The notes under the pieces were generated by a model. That model was given only the letters and a program-made list of their open reading frames with translations, did not search any database and was not told the DNA's origin. Below, one piece after another: positions 28,022-39,600 of a stretch of DNA of 64,000 bases. Numbering within the stretch: position 1 is the stretch's first letter; each line of letters opens with the position of its first letter. Made by a program: the position numbers and the translations under genes. Source of the DNA: Balanoglossus misakiensis (taxonomy: Eukaryota > Hemichordata); the NCBI GenBank assembly GCA_040954595.2, contig CM082594.2:10354001-10418000 (forward strand), read 5' to 3'.

Positions 28022-30953
28022 CTATGGAAACATTGAAAAAAAAACAAAAGCGAATGTCAAACACAGAAAACTTTATGACCAAGCAGTGTTTATCCGTATT
28101 TAGGATTAGGACAAATAGCCTGTATACTCACAGAAGCCACTCCATTGCAAATAGAACCCCAATATTCTCTATCGGTATCCCGGCTGTGCCTGCGATTGTC
28201 GCTATGGCAACAAGACTGGTACTGGGTATCCCTGGCAGACACATGGCCAAAGCAGTGGCCATAATTCTGAAATATAAAGGAAGGAATATTACTATTAGGT
28301 AATGTTCAACACTGTTTGTCGAACTATCTATTGTAATGGGCCATTTTCACGACCCCTATTTGACCTTACATCCTTGTACTTCCGTTGGTATACGGTTGTC
28401 AAAATTCACCAATTTGGGACAAGAAATGTGTAAAATGTTGCTTGAATACGAGTAACTTTTCAAAAATTCAGTACATTTATTGACTATAGCAGCAATTTCA
28501 GTTTTGTAGAGGTTTTAGTCTACCTGATGGATTCATGCCACCGGAAGTACGAGGATGTAAGGCCATGTGCCTGCGCTTACCCGATACCGACGATATTTCC
28601 TGCAGTCAATGTAACCCCCTCGGTTTGTGCCAACCATATGCAGCTGCAGGTGATGAACAGGGCCGAACCGTCCTTTTTGAATGATATGCTCAGCGGAATG
28701 ACGAAATCATAGACTTTCTCGTTCATGCCGATTCTCTCACATGCCTTCAGAATTTCCACCATCGATGCAATGCTGATGGGAGGACAGAACTGCTCGTCAT
28801 TTCTACTTCCGACACGTGAAATACGAAGTTATAATAAAAAGTGCCATAACAGTTACTTTATAGTGAAGAAAGTTATAATCACCGTCTATCATGTTAAACT
28901 TTTCATCTCAGTCTCTGATTCATTTGGTAAACAGTTGTAAACGAAAGCTCGCAAGATCTCGTGGGTTTCGGGAAATGGTCTATTACCTGCTTCTGACGAT
29001 CATTACGAAGAGTCCGGGTCTTAGGGAACCAAGAAAGACAGGTTTGAAAGGATTTTTCCGTGTCATGGCCAGGTAAATCAAGGGAATCGTTATAAAAGTG
29101 TGAATCGCTAATCCTACGATGACAGTAGCGGAAAACAGCCCCAGCGAGATCAAAACTCCCAGTATGTCGTCCACTTTCAAAACCGATCCGGCGATCAGAC
29201 TGATCGTTGCTATTGGCAACAACCTGCCAGATAAGATGAAAGTAACATCCAAAGATTGAAGGCATATTGTCAAGTAAAATACAATAATGCCACACACATA
29301 TACACGCAATAATTAGTAAATAAAATTGATGCAAAACCTGCATCATCAGTATTTTTTCTCAAAGTAACATACCTACCATAGCAAAATCGTGATGATCTTG
29401 AAAATGATGATTCTCATGGCGGTGAAGAAGTCCAACATGACAGCTGTCTGCCTGGGCTCCACACTCATCGCCATCCCGAATGCCATGGAAAATACCAAAA
29501 CACCTGTAAATGGGGTAAACACACTTTACACCACAAAAAAGCTGCAGTATTTCCCTGCTGGTAATATTTGCGTGCACCAACAATGTAACTCAGGGAAATC
29601 AGTTCAGTTTATGTAGTGGAAAATGTTGGGAGATCTTAGTCTATCCGCGGACCTCCCTCCCTTCACTTACCCAGGTAGTTGGTTCCCCCGCCGTATGCGA
29701 CTGATTTTGACAACACTTCGATTTGTTCAATGGTAGAGTTGATATTCGTGTCAAAAGTCGTAGTCGTGTTGAGGTCGTACAATGTATACGCCTGTATAGA
29801 GAGGACAGCGATGTCAGGAATCTTAAAGAGAGACTGCAGTCGTTGATTGTTACAAAGAACACAAAACAACATACATGTATCTATACATTACTTGGTCAAG
29901 TGCGAAAACTTATGTATGATATTGACGTCACAGTCACAGGGTAGATGTAGTGCGAAAATATCCTCCTTACCGTTTGAATACATGCTTTTACAATGTTATC
30001 AGTCAGCAGATTCCTGTGGTCAATAAATCACATCAATATATATCAACTATCAATCAATCAATCAATCAATCGATTGGCAACGTTGACGATGAATTATGTA
30101 AACATCCTTATTTTCATAATGGACATCTAAAATGATATTCGATTGGGTCTCATATAAGCCCCAAATCCTGAAACTTCCGACAAACCTGAACAGATCGGCA
30201 AACACGTCCTGGGTTTCGTAGTAGCTGATGCTCCTGGACCCGCTGTCCTCCGACACTTCCTCGAAGGACTTGCCGGGTTTAATGGTAAAGGCCAGGACCA
30301 TGCCGACCGCCACGGCCAGGACTATCGAAGTGACCATGTATGCGAATGAGTAGCCGCACATTTTGCTGTTGGTTCTCAGGTCAAGTGCCGCAACAGCTGA
30401 AAAAGGGAACCCAAGTCTATTACAGTCAAATTCTGTGTTAGTGGCCACCTGACCTCTATATAGTGGCCAATTATTTTATTGTGACGCATGATAAACATCA
30501 GAGAAATTTACCTGCAAAACAACAGGTGTGGATGTTACGTCATCGCGTAATGGCAATGACATCATTGAAATTGTGAGCACTTACCGGTGACAACAGAAGA
30601 CACGATGATTGGTAGAATTGCACACTTCAGCGCGCGCATGAAAAGTTCTCCCGGAAAATTGATCCACATAATGGCGTCGTCGGAGGGGTCGAGGGGCTGC
30701 AACAGAAAAGTGTCCAATATTGATTACCATGACAACCTTATAGATACAAAGTAAACGTAGTAAACACCTGGGTTTCGCGTGAATGTCTATGAGTTGGAGA
30801 AAGTTTCGATTCATACCAGTATAATTGGCCATTTACCTTGACTAAGATGGCTATGATGAATCCGATAATGACCCCTCCGAGTGTCAGCAATAACAGTACG
30901 TTATTTTTCAGCCAGTCCTTCAGACATCTCCCTGAACATTCTAATCCACCCAT
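27817..30953 (-). CDS. SLC1-family amino acid transporter (EAAT/ASCT-like), divergent
   Basis: Predicted plasma-membrane transporter of the SLC1 (dicarboxylate/amino acid:cation symporter) family, 499 aa in 10 coding exons: 30953-30837, 30696-30585, 30396-30186, 30013-29971, 29791-29671, 29503-29377, 29223-28987, 28772-28581, 28266-28132, 28021-27817. All introns are GT/AG and phases agree (1500 nt in total). Family marks: FPGELFMR and ILPIIVSSVVTG in TM2, a glycosylatable extracellular loop (N169, N179), VFSMAFGM, PLIYLAMTRKNPF, a short HP1 (RSSIASM, 321-327), TM7 KKDGSAL (355-361), HP2 ...PGIPSTS, and TM8 EWLLDAMRGGTN (429-440). Length is normal for the family (about 500-570). Asp433 and Arg436 match the GltPh substrate residues D394 and R397. 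However, NMDGT is KKDGS, the sodium-site Asp (GltPh D405) is Tyr444, and TLP of HP1 is missing, so canonical sodium coupling is doubtful. The subfamily (EAAT or ASCT) and the substrate cannot be fixed from this sequence. Confidence 0.93.
28132..28266 (-). CDS. SLC1-like gene, coding exon 9 (HP2, start of TM8)
   Basis: Acceptor ATTTCAG, donor CTTCT|GTGAGT. HP2 reads AMCLPGIPSTS where the family has S(I/V)GAA(G/S)IP.AG; GIP is kept, but the small-residue tip is not. It then encodes TAGIPIENIG (family VGLP.ED) and AMEWLL, where the usual Asp of VDW is Glu429. The spacing from KKDGS to GIP equals the family spacing (47 residues). Confidence 0.92.
28581..28772 (-). CDS. SLC1-like gene, coding exon 8 (HP1, TM7)
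   Basis: The start was chosen at acceptor TCTGTCCTCCCATCAG|C because it has a strong pyrimidine tract and gives exactly the canonical spacing from the NPF motif to the end of HP1 (27 residues). An acceptor 30 nt upstream (GGAAGTAG at 28802) is also in frame and would add ten residues to HP1. The exon encodes SSIASMVEILKAC (HP1), VYDFVIPL and KKDGSAL, the position of the family NMDGTAL signature. Donor ATCGG|GTAAGC. Confidence 0.88.
28987..29223 (-). CDS. SLC1-like gene, coding exon 7 (TM5-TM7a)
   Basis: Acceptor TGGCAG, donor AGCAG|GTAATA. Encodes TM5-TM6 with IVGLAIHTFITIPLIYL and MTRKNPFKP, the family motif V.GL..H....LPLIYF..TRKNP, and ends with the first residues of HP1 (VRS). Confidence 0.92.
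29377..29503 (-). CDS. SLC1-like gene, coding exon 6 (TM4-TM5)
   Basis: Acceptor TTTACAG, donor CTATG|GTAGGT. Encodes VLVFSMAFGMAMS, matching the family LVVFSI.FG pattern, and LDFFTAMRIIIFKIITILLW, matching the VDFFNAL...MKIV..IMW segment. Confidence 0.92.
29671..29791 (-). CDS. SLC1-like gene, coding exon 5 (extracellular loop)
   Basis: Acceptor TATACAG, donor CCTGG|GTAAGTG. Encodes the large, poorly conserved extracellular loop with two N-glycosylation sequons (NTT at 169 and NST at 179) and ends at TNYLG, entering TM4c with the next exon. Confidence 0.88.
29971..30013 (-). CDS. SLC1-like gene, coding exon 4 (43 nt)
   Basis: A very short exon, too small for ORF detection. Acceptor CCACAG, donor AAACG|GTAAGG. 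It encodes NLLTDNIVKACIQT, matching the N(M/L)FP.N(L/I)V.AC.Q segment of SLC1 proteins, and restores phase 0 between its neighbours. Confidence 0.88.
30051..30071. repeat. Short (CAAT)n run in an SLC1 intron
   Basis: Five CAAT units in the intron between coding exons 3 and 4. Confidence 0.9.
30186..30396 (-). CDS. SLC1-like gene, coding exon 3 (TM3 and loop)
   Basis: Acceptor TTTTTCAG, donor TTCAG|GTTTGT. Encodes VAALD, the hydrophobic TM3 (YMVTSIVLAVAVGMVLAF) and the KPGK motif that follows TM3 in this family, then an acidic Ser-rich stretch and DVFADLFR, matching the D.FLDL.RN region. Confidence 0.92.
30585..30696 (-). CDS. SLC1-like gene, coding exon 2 (TM2)
   Basis: Acceptor GTTGCAG, donor CACCG|GTAAG. 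Encodes the family hallmark of TM2: FPGELFMRALK followed by ILPIIVSSVVTG, nearly the consensus FPGE.LMRMLK..ILPLIVSS..TG. Ends after 1 nt of a codon. Confidence 0.93.
30837..30953 (-). CDS. SLC1-like gene, coding exon 1 (start, TM1)
   Basis: The first in-frame ATG (30951-30953) encodes a short cytoplasmic N-terminus with the family-like pattern CLKDWLKNN, then hydrophobic TM1 ending in AILVK. The donor CAAG|GTAAAT is at 30836. There is an in-frame stop 6 codons before the ATG in genomic DNA, but a TTAACAG acceptor lies 15 nt before the ATG, so this exon is probably spliced to an upstream 5'UTR exon. Phase 0 at the 3' end. Confidence 0.85.
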
Positions 30954-31521
30954 TATGCAGATTACAATCTGTTAACAGTAAAACAACGAAAAAAAATTAA
31001 AAACTAGAGTAGACAATAGACAATATTGTTATGCCGTTCAAAATTTTGCAAGGTGACCCATCTTTTTATTTTCAATTTTAAGAGAAAGTTATCTTAAGTT
31101 TCCTTTGATTTTCTAGGCGCATCATGTGCACGTTCACAAAAGTTACTCTACAGTGACAAATAATATTAGCAGGATAAAAGAAGAAATTCGAAAAGTTCAA
31201 AAAATGTGAACCCTTCTATAAAAGGAGTCTTGAAGGCGGAAACACGATACGGATACGAAAGTCTATTTGTCAGCACATGTACATGATAAACTGTATGTAG
31301 GTCATACTGAAACACCACACAATCTAAACGGAGCGGCTGTTCGAGGCGTCACCCTGGACGCTCAGGCTGTTTTAGTCCGATCACACCCCTATAACACGGA
31401 TTCATTCATATACCAGATGGATATTTACACATACACATCCATAGACAGGAAATTATATAGATATTCCTTAACACAAATCCATATACTTTCCATATACTTT
31501 TTTTTAGCAAAGGTGACTTAC

Positions 31522-31601
31522 CGAAGTATATATCCTTCTCTGCTTTGATTAGGACACTTCTTTGCAAAGACGACTATTGACAGAGAGTGACAAGTGGTTA
31601 T
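31522..31601 (-). other. Probable 5'UTR exon of the SLC1-like gene
   Basis: An 80-nt segment with a good acceptor (GTTTCAG|ATAACC) and donor (TTCG|GTAAGTCA) on the minus strand. It contains no ATG, so it is compatible with an untranslated exon joined to the TTAACAG acceptor just before the start codon. Assignment rests on splice sites alone. Confidence 0.5.
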
Positions 31602-32499
31602 CTGAAACAAATACCAATATGCAAAACGTTTTAACGAGAGTAACCCTTAACCTTAAGTGACCGCTATTAACTGGGGGTGAATTCTGTTTGCAGAATTATT
31701 AGCGTGATTTTGATGACGTCATTTCAGCTCACGTGCTGTCCGACGTGTGTCTGTTAACGCGAGTTTACTTTTGACTTTCGTCCAAATCGCCAAAACACAG
31801 TGAGTGGCCCAGTGGAGATCAAAACAAAACACTTCTGCTTATTTTGACCGTTCAACAAAAAGCGAAAGGCCAACTCGGGAAAATATCGTGAGGTCAATTT
31901 TTGGCCCTGGTCCCGCTTTAACAGCTCGTGTTTAAATACCTTTTAAAGATAAGTAGACGGGTTCCCGGTGCAGACTGCTGAATTGTTTCTTATGTATGGA
32001 TGAAGTGCACAATGAGAGCCAATAGGAAATTGTATAGTGGGGAAAATGTGAATATTGTATTATATTACAATAAGGACAACGCGGATATTCTTTAGTTCCA
32101 CACAGGGTTAACGTAATTCTGTTTGGAAGTTGATAATAGGTGTTGACAAAATGTGAGATCTGATAACAAGCAATGATATGCCGCCATACAGAAGCAGCCA
32201 TCTTGGCTTCTACTTTCAGACTGTACCGTTATACACAACATTAAAACACCTGTACGTGAACAAGACAGCGAAAACGTGAACTTGTTGAACCACCCACAGG
32301 TTTACTGTTGACGACTCCATCTCAATGCGTCTCGTTCCACTTTATGATTCGATAAGCTACTTCTTCAAACACTTTTAACTGGAATCCTAAATCACACTCC
32401 GCCATCAAAACAAACTTAAATGCGCTTTTGCTTGATGTCAAGCATTAATCAAGTGAGGTGCGTGCGTGTGCGCATCAGGAAGACAAATGTGAAACTCAC

Positions 32500-32640
32500 C
32501 TTAGTAGGAGAGGGTGAAGTCCGGATGAATAGTTTTTACAGAATCACCGCAAACTAAAAGGAGTATATCGAGGTGTAGGCCTGAGCTTCCTACAAAACTA
32601 AACAAACCCCAACGGGAAAACGCCCACTACTTATCGAATT
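32500..32640 (-). promoter_or_regulatory. Probable first 5'UTR exon and promoter of the SLC1-like gene
   Basis: A donor CTAAG|GTGAGT ends a minus-strand segment at 32500. Upstream of it lie pyrimidine-rich sequence (CACCCTCTCCTAC) and GTGGGCG/GTTGGGG boxes near 32620-32600. No TATA box is convincing. The 5' limit is a guess; it places the transcription start about 0.9 kb beyond the stop codon of the adhesion GPCR gene. Confidence 0.35.
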
Positions 32641-33501
32641 CATAAAGGCTAATGAACTTTGCACTTTACTCGTTATCGGCACCAATCGTGTGGTATACCA
32701 TATCCGACCTTGCACTATCGGTTGGTAGAACCAGTATCATAAACCAGTCACGATATCGTCTCAAGGAGATCCCGCGGCGATATTGGTATAAATGTCTTCC
32801 ATTGAAACGAACAGTAAATATTTGTAGGTCAAATACTGCCATCAAAATGAAGATATCTATACCAAAGTTGTGACAGAAAAGTGAGTTGAGTGGATGGGGT
32901 GCGGTCGGTCGTTTCAGCCAGCGGCCTTGAGGAGCGACTTCACTTGCAGTAATATTACAAGCAATTTACAACAACCAAACGTGTACAGAACGAACAAAAC
33001 TAAAAAGCAACACAGAAAACTGTGTTCACCGTCTTGTATTAAACCAAAACTACATTAACTTTTCTCCATAGAGTTAACACAGCATAGAGTATCTATGTAT
33101 GAAGTAAATCCTACACAAGTTAGTGAGAATTAAAAAGACAACGCTATTACTTAGATCTTGTCTGATAAATTGCACTAAATACAAATTTTACTTACATCTT
33201 GGACAAACATGACAGTGTGTTACAATCAATGATATACATTGTAGTTGTATTGGCTGATTAAAATCAGATTACATGCATATCAGGCACTATATACAGGGAG
33301 GGATAAAATACAATAGTTTCACATAAACGTGGCCTCCTGGCGCCTTTAGAAGGCGACTTTCGTAAGGCCGTGTCACAAAATTCTCAAATGTCAGTGCTGC
33401 TCTCGTATAATAAATTTTCGGACGGAAATTTTGATAGGACTATGATTCTGTGTTCAGTGACATCCTCTGCATGTATTGGTGTGTGTACGTCTCAAGGTTT
33501 C

Positions 33502-33645
33502 TCAAGTTGTTGTTGCGCTGATTGTAGTGACTTTGGTGTTTGTGGTGGATGTTTCTTGCCAAGCAGAACGTCGGTTTGCAGTTGATTTGGTCGTTTCATC
33601 ATATGACACTGGTCCTCCAAACCGCTTACGGTATGCAGACCTTAC
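33502..33645 (-). CDS. Adhesion GPCR exon 20 (C-tail, stop)
   Basis: Acceptor TAACACAG. Encodes [11 protein letters not shown], the usual basic start of the cytoplasmic tail after NEE, then a Ser/Thr-rich stretch ending TTT and TGA (33502-33504). No PDZ-type ending is evident. I saw no canonical AATAAA in the next 500 nt. Confidence 0.82.
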   Translation of the reverse strand, partial: VRSAYRKRFGGPVSYDETTKSTANRRSAWQETSTTNTKVTTISATTT

Positions 33646-36600
33646 CTGTGTTAGAGTATGATGTATACATGATGGATTCAGTGACACCATAGAATAGTGT
33701 TGGTGGCGGTGGTGGTGGTGATTGTAAGTGTGTCGGTAGTGCCTAAGTGGTACATGTTTGCGCCATGTGCATTGTATTTGATACTGACAATGAATATCAC
33801 ACTATTGGTCAGCTACAGGAATGACGCTTACAACCTTAAACATGGCCGAACTGTGGCATTATGGCGTGATTGGTCTTCGTCGTCATGGGAAGTTTTGTGG
33901 AGATGGAATGAACTTTGACCCACCTCCTCGTTCAAGCAGCAGTGGAACAAGAAGATGAAGAACCCTTGCAGGGAGTTGGCGATGGCGAACAGATACTGGA
34001 AGTACAGGGCAGCCTCGTTCACAGAGAATAAACCAAACAGCCACGTCAGGCCCAGCAGTGGGACGAGGATCACACCAGCGCGCAGACCAGCTCTGTAAAG
34101 ACACAGACTCTAATAAATCATGACGTCATAAGTTCTAGCAATCATGTGAACGTCCTTTCATATCTGCAAAACAAACTTACAAGTCACGAGACTATTATAT
34201 ATTCTTCGTACCCTACTTTGCATACCTGATTTTGTCCATGTCACTTTTCTTTGCGTTGGCCTTTACGCCCATGAAGGCTCTGAGGACCAAGATTAGCACG
34301 ATGATATTCACCTACAGAAACATAAGAGGATATAAATTGTAAGAACCATAGTCACTGATAACTACATGTATGTGAAGTTCATGGTATTTAGAAGAGAAAG
34401 CATACTATTTACTGGTATACAAAACTGAACATTAGTGTGATCTTCAGCTGTTCAATGCAAATATTCTTTACAATTACTGTAACTTGGACCAATGCACAGA
34501 ATACATGTCAATTGACGAACCAACCGAGCAGACAGACATAAATGCAGGCAGGCACGCACTGAGACAGACACTTGGACAGATAAGCAGGCAAAAAGAAATC
34601 AATCTTTATGTTCTCACCAGAACAACTGTCATTGCAGGAACAATAAATGCAGCCGGCAATCCATCATTCATCGATAACCAACAGCTGTAAAGCAGAAAAA
34701 ACTGTGTCAAAATGGTCAGACTGGTTTTACATTGTGGTCGCTTTGAATCATGACTGGGAAGAACAGTTTGAGAAAGTGAAAATCTTGCATTTTTCTCTCA
34801 GAATGTGAGTTTTTAAACCTCCATGTGGTCTACTTCTCAGTGTTTGGAAAACAGACCCGTGGCTGTGTTTATCGAGGTCATCAAAGAAAGACAGACCTGG
34901 ATTCTGGTTTTGGCGAAACTAAAGGTCACAACAACCTTTTGAGGGTGTCTTTTATTACCAAATTGACTGTTCAGCCATTTGGCAAACATGTAATAGTTTT
35001 TATAACACTCCAACCTCTATAATTGTTGACACCCATTTGTGTCTTAAGTAGATGCATGCTCGTAAATTATCCCCTTCTGGTTATTTCTGCATGAGATCAA
35101 AGAGACCCATGTTTGCAAAGTGTCGTAAATATTTACATGCAAAAATCAAGTCCATAATACCTCTTTATTACACTCTGTTATACTTAACCGTTAGTATTTT
35201 TTATTATCTAATGAGGCTACTGTGTCTCTAATGTTCTTTATAAAAAGTCATTGTTATTCACGAAAATTGCCGCAGGAGAGTTACATGGGGGTGCTTGGCC
35301 AGACGCGGTTTTTGCATTTTTTAAATAAAGCGCCCTCACCGGGAGGTTCAAACGAAAGCAACACCTGATACTCACTAGTCCTGGTTGCCATAGTGATCCC
35401 ACTTGATTCCCGCTGACACGGCCACAATGGGGAGTGGAATGCCCCATCCGAGGGCGCACAGATACACTAGTTTCCGGCTGCTGATGAAAATCGCCCTGGC
35501 TTTGATGAACAAGTGGATTCCTTGCGCCAACATCCAGGAGAAGGCAGCTAAGAACAGATAGTGCAGCAACACCGCCACGAACATACAAACATACTGGTGG
35601 CAAGGATAGAAATAATAGTGCCAGTGACACATTGCTCCCATTTTGACTAGCGTTGACAAATATGTGTACAATGTACAATGAGATGTGGAGTTTGAGTATC
35701 TAGTAGGACTCGAATCAAAGTAGGGAAATCTTAAGAAGAATATTTGCAAACCAAATTTGAATACATGCATACATACTGCTAAGAAATAGCAGATTTGTAA
35801 ACGAGAGATATTGTCAAAATCTAGTGTGAATAAAATTATCATTGATGTTCAAATACCAACCCTGTTCTTTGTTGCACTGATGCCAACAATGAATGTTAGC
35901 TGTGCCAGTAAGATGGCCATTATGGTATTCTGGAGAATAAGTACACGATCTGAAGCCAGTCTAAATAGATAAAACAAAAACAAGATAATAAGTTAAGTGT
36001 GTCGTTGTTATTGATGATGATGAAAATGATAGTGGTGGTGGTGGCGGTAGTGAATCTGTGTTATAACATACATTGTAACAACGACACTGTACTCTTTGAT
36101 CTAAAACCCACCTGAAGAAGATCAACGTGGCAAAAGTTGTGAACAGGCAGACCACAGATATACTGCATCCTGCGTAGGTAATTATGCTCAGAGCTTGTTT
36201 GTGAGCGTCTGACAACTGTGTATGAAAATAGTCAATGTAAGTAAGGTTCAATGTAACACAAACAACAGAAAGATATACGAAAAACATCAAAATCAAAATT
36301 CCTAAAGGGATTCTAGCCTAAAATTTCACGTCTAACGTACAGCATCTTACCTCTACTGCTGTCGGTTGCATCAGGACAGCAAAGCTGGTCAGATGATTAC
36401 ATTTGCATATCGTCTGATTCGCTGAGTATTCAACCGTTCGACAGCCCTCAGTCGCCCAGACGCTGCAATGTTTAATCAGAAATAAGAGATCAAAAGCTTT
36501 TAATTAACTTCCGTTTTCAAACAACTTGTACAGAGCCACTTATGTAATCACTTTCAGCAAGCAGAGTTGATGCGTTCGTGCATTGGAATGAAGAATTTTA

Positions 36601-39600
36601 ACCTGTGCGTGATTTCATGCAAAAACCGCTGATGTTGAGGCGTCGATATTTATCCGAAATCAAGACTTTCAATTATACGCAATAAACACGCATTTGATTT
36701 CTTCTCGCAGTGATGCAATAAAGAGACTGGAAATTAACCGAAATCATTCGTGCACACGCATAATTGACTTTAGTATTAAACAGCTTATATTAATGTGTTA
36801 GTCAACAACGGAAAGAAAATGAAGTGCGGGCGGGTATCCGTCTTGGCTTTGCATTACGTATTGTCCCCTAGGTGGCGCTGTTCAACATCTGCTCACCTTG
36901 ATGCCAAATCCACAGGTGTTGTGAGTGATAGCACGGTCTCGTCGAGATAAACACACTTGGAATAGTTCACGGCCTGAAAAAGGAGAAAGACAACCTGACT
37001 TGTCAGAGATTCCTTTCAGCTTTCATAAATCGTGCTCACCTTTCTGGTGTTTGCGACCGCGTCTTGACGGAAGATCAATCGAAACTCGCAACCGGGTCGC
37101 GCGGTTGTCATGGGCACCACCATCATCATACATATATTCTGATTATATGTGGTGTGACTGAACCAAATTACAAACATTTTAAGGCTTCAGTTGATGTCAA
37201 TGTGTCGCCTTGCAAGGTTCAGAAATGAAAAACCAAAACACCTAGAATACTTTACAATATTACAGTCAACTATTTGACGTGTTAATCTTGATCAGACTGG
37301 CTGTAAGACATATTACTATTGACTCTGATGAACTAAAATTTCTTTTCCTGTCCGTAGGAAACTAGTATATGATGTCTTCGCAACATTAATAATGACAGTC
37401 AGTGCAATCACTGTGGAAGATTAGGCATTGGTGCAAAAGCATACATTTCAATCAGAAACGTCTGGGGGGAAACTAAGCTAAGCCTTGTAAAGATTGCGTA
37501 AGACAAATCCGTAAAATTTCATTTTCGGGCTGATTGCTACAGTAAATAAGAATATGTGGTCTCTGTTTCTGGTTATGGTCTCATGACAACACCCGTCTTT
37601 GATTTACAGCCCAAAAAATCACTTTCTATTTTGCAAACTTTAATTTTGTCCAACGTACAAAAATACCGCTCATGTGTGTACTCACCGAATTGTGCCGAAA
37701 GACGATTTCAACTTCGGTGGGAATCGGTGCCTGGGGCTTCGGAAAGACCGAGCATGAAATTATCTTGGATACAATTGGTTCCAACCTGTGGAATTTTCAA
37801 AGAAATTGATTATTGGAACGCTCTTTTCTGCCTGTCTGTCCATCTGTCTGTCAGTCTGTCTGCGGAACTTTCCTCTGACAAAACTTCAGACAAAAGAACC
37901 TGTTTAACTATAATGCTAGGTGTATATACGCTGAGGTAAGAAACCAATGATGGTGACAACCTGTGAAATCCATAAGAGAATGTTGCCGGCGTACATGTGG
38001 TCCATTATGCTGCAATTTGTGGATAAGGTCAGAGCTAATCTGGCATGTTTAATTTAAAGCGAAAACTTGGCGAAAATCACACTTCAAAGTAATTGCAAGA
38101 AAACAACAGTGGCGCTTCGCTCGGCTATTTCGCGTGTCGATGCTCTAATTTCAGGCATTACCGCTGCCATTTTTTTTCAAATCTGCCGAGAGGCAATCTT
38201 GTTTAGGGCTGTTAATCTCAAAGGGGCTAATTTCAGCGGTAATGCATGGCGAGAGCCTGTCCGAGTTTAGATGTGTTAAATTTCTTCAAATTCATCATGG
38301 CTGTTACTAAGCGAGACGACGCAGTGTTGATGTCGACAAGTTGAATGTTCCTCTGGCCGCTACAAAGAAGAACAAGAAATGGAGACTGTTTGTCTGTGCT
38401 GTAGACTTTTCAGTCTATGTAAGCTAAAAAAACCCCGATAGAATCTTGACATTCGCACATGCGCTTTTTGGTCATTGTTTCTCTGGTGAAAGCTGTGCAA
38501 AGACATGTATATAGACAGTAAACAGTGAATTCATACATAATATACTGCCACTGACTATGACAGTGGCTGCGACAGTCAACAGCGATGTCTTAAAATACTA
38601 GTAGGCCTTAGTCAAAGAATCGAACGTGCGTGACAGCTACTGTTCCTTTTCCGCCGAAGAATATAATGAGAGAAACGCGCCAATCACGCAGCACAAAAAG
38701 CAACAACCAAAAAGGTCATCACCATCATCTGTGAATCGGATTGTAACTGTCTTTTAATACGAAAGCGCGTAGTCCTGTAACTTGCCGACTGGATCGAAAG
38801 ATAATCCAATACGCGCGTGTCTCTGAATTACGTCGCGCAAAAGAAGTTATAAATTGAAAATTCGAAACCTTTGATGTAAACAATCTACGTCAAAGATTCT
38901 CAACAGTCGAGCAGCGTTTTCAGACACTGCTGCATCATTACAACTTCAAAGAGTGACACGCAATGACTTTTTACATTTACAGTTGCATTCTATTTTTACG
39001 CGCATTACTTGGTTTTCCTCGAGTTAATAATTCTTTTTATTGTTTTAGCCGATACGCTGAATAATTTATGTTTCATGCTCGCATTTATGGGTATTCTGTA
39101 AAGTTCATGGTCCCTTGTCTTCAATAGGAGAACAAACATTGCCACTGTGAAATTATGAAGGGTTTCCTAAAGACCGCAAGAAATATTGAGGTGGTGACGG
39201 ATGCACAAAACAATTGCTAATAATTCACAGCTATTAAATAAAGGAATTGGCATCAGGTGTTTTTATGTTATTATTTGACCAGTCATTAGAGGTAATACAA
39301 GACGGGAGATGAAGTTAATGCTCATATCAAGCTATGTTGCACAAACTAATATCATGCGACTCAGAGTTCATTTTATTACTTGCGGTTCACCTTTACGAGT
39401 CAATGAATTCCGAGTGGAAAAAAACATTGCTCTCAATGACAATATCGTCTGATCAGCACAATTCGCAATGCTCGCGTCAAAAATATGATTTATGTTTGGC
39501 CTGTTTACTTCCATGGCAGCAAACAAGGGCCTTCCTTAGTGGTTATAGTGCCCAACAAAGAATATAGTGAGAAACGAAATCTATCTCTCAGTACACGGTT

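Noticed and set aside
28903-29346. 147-codon minus-strand frame (MMQVLHQFYLL...)
   Set aside because: It is the wrong frame over SLC1 coding exon 7; the correct frame carries the family motifs.
35238-35678. 146-codon minus-strand frame over TM3-TM4
   Set aside because: Shadow of the true GPCR frame in the same exon.
37925-38030. Additional GAIN exon candidate (minus, [13 protein letters not shown])
   Set aside because: Phase does not fit the flanking exons and the donor (GTTGTC) is weak; the exons at 39714-39639 and 37785-37686 already join in frame.
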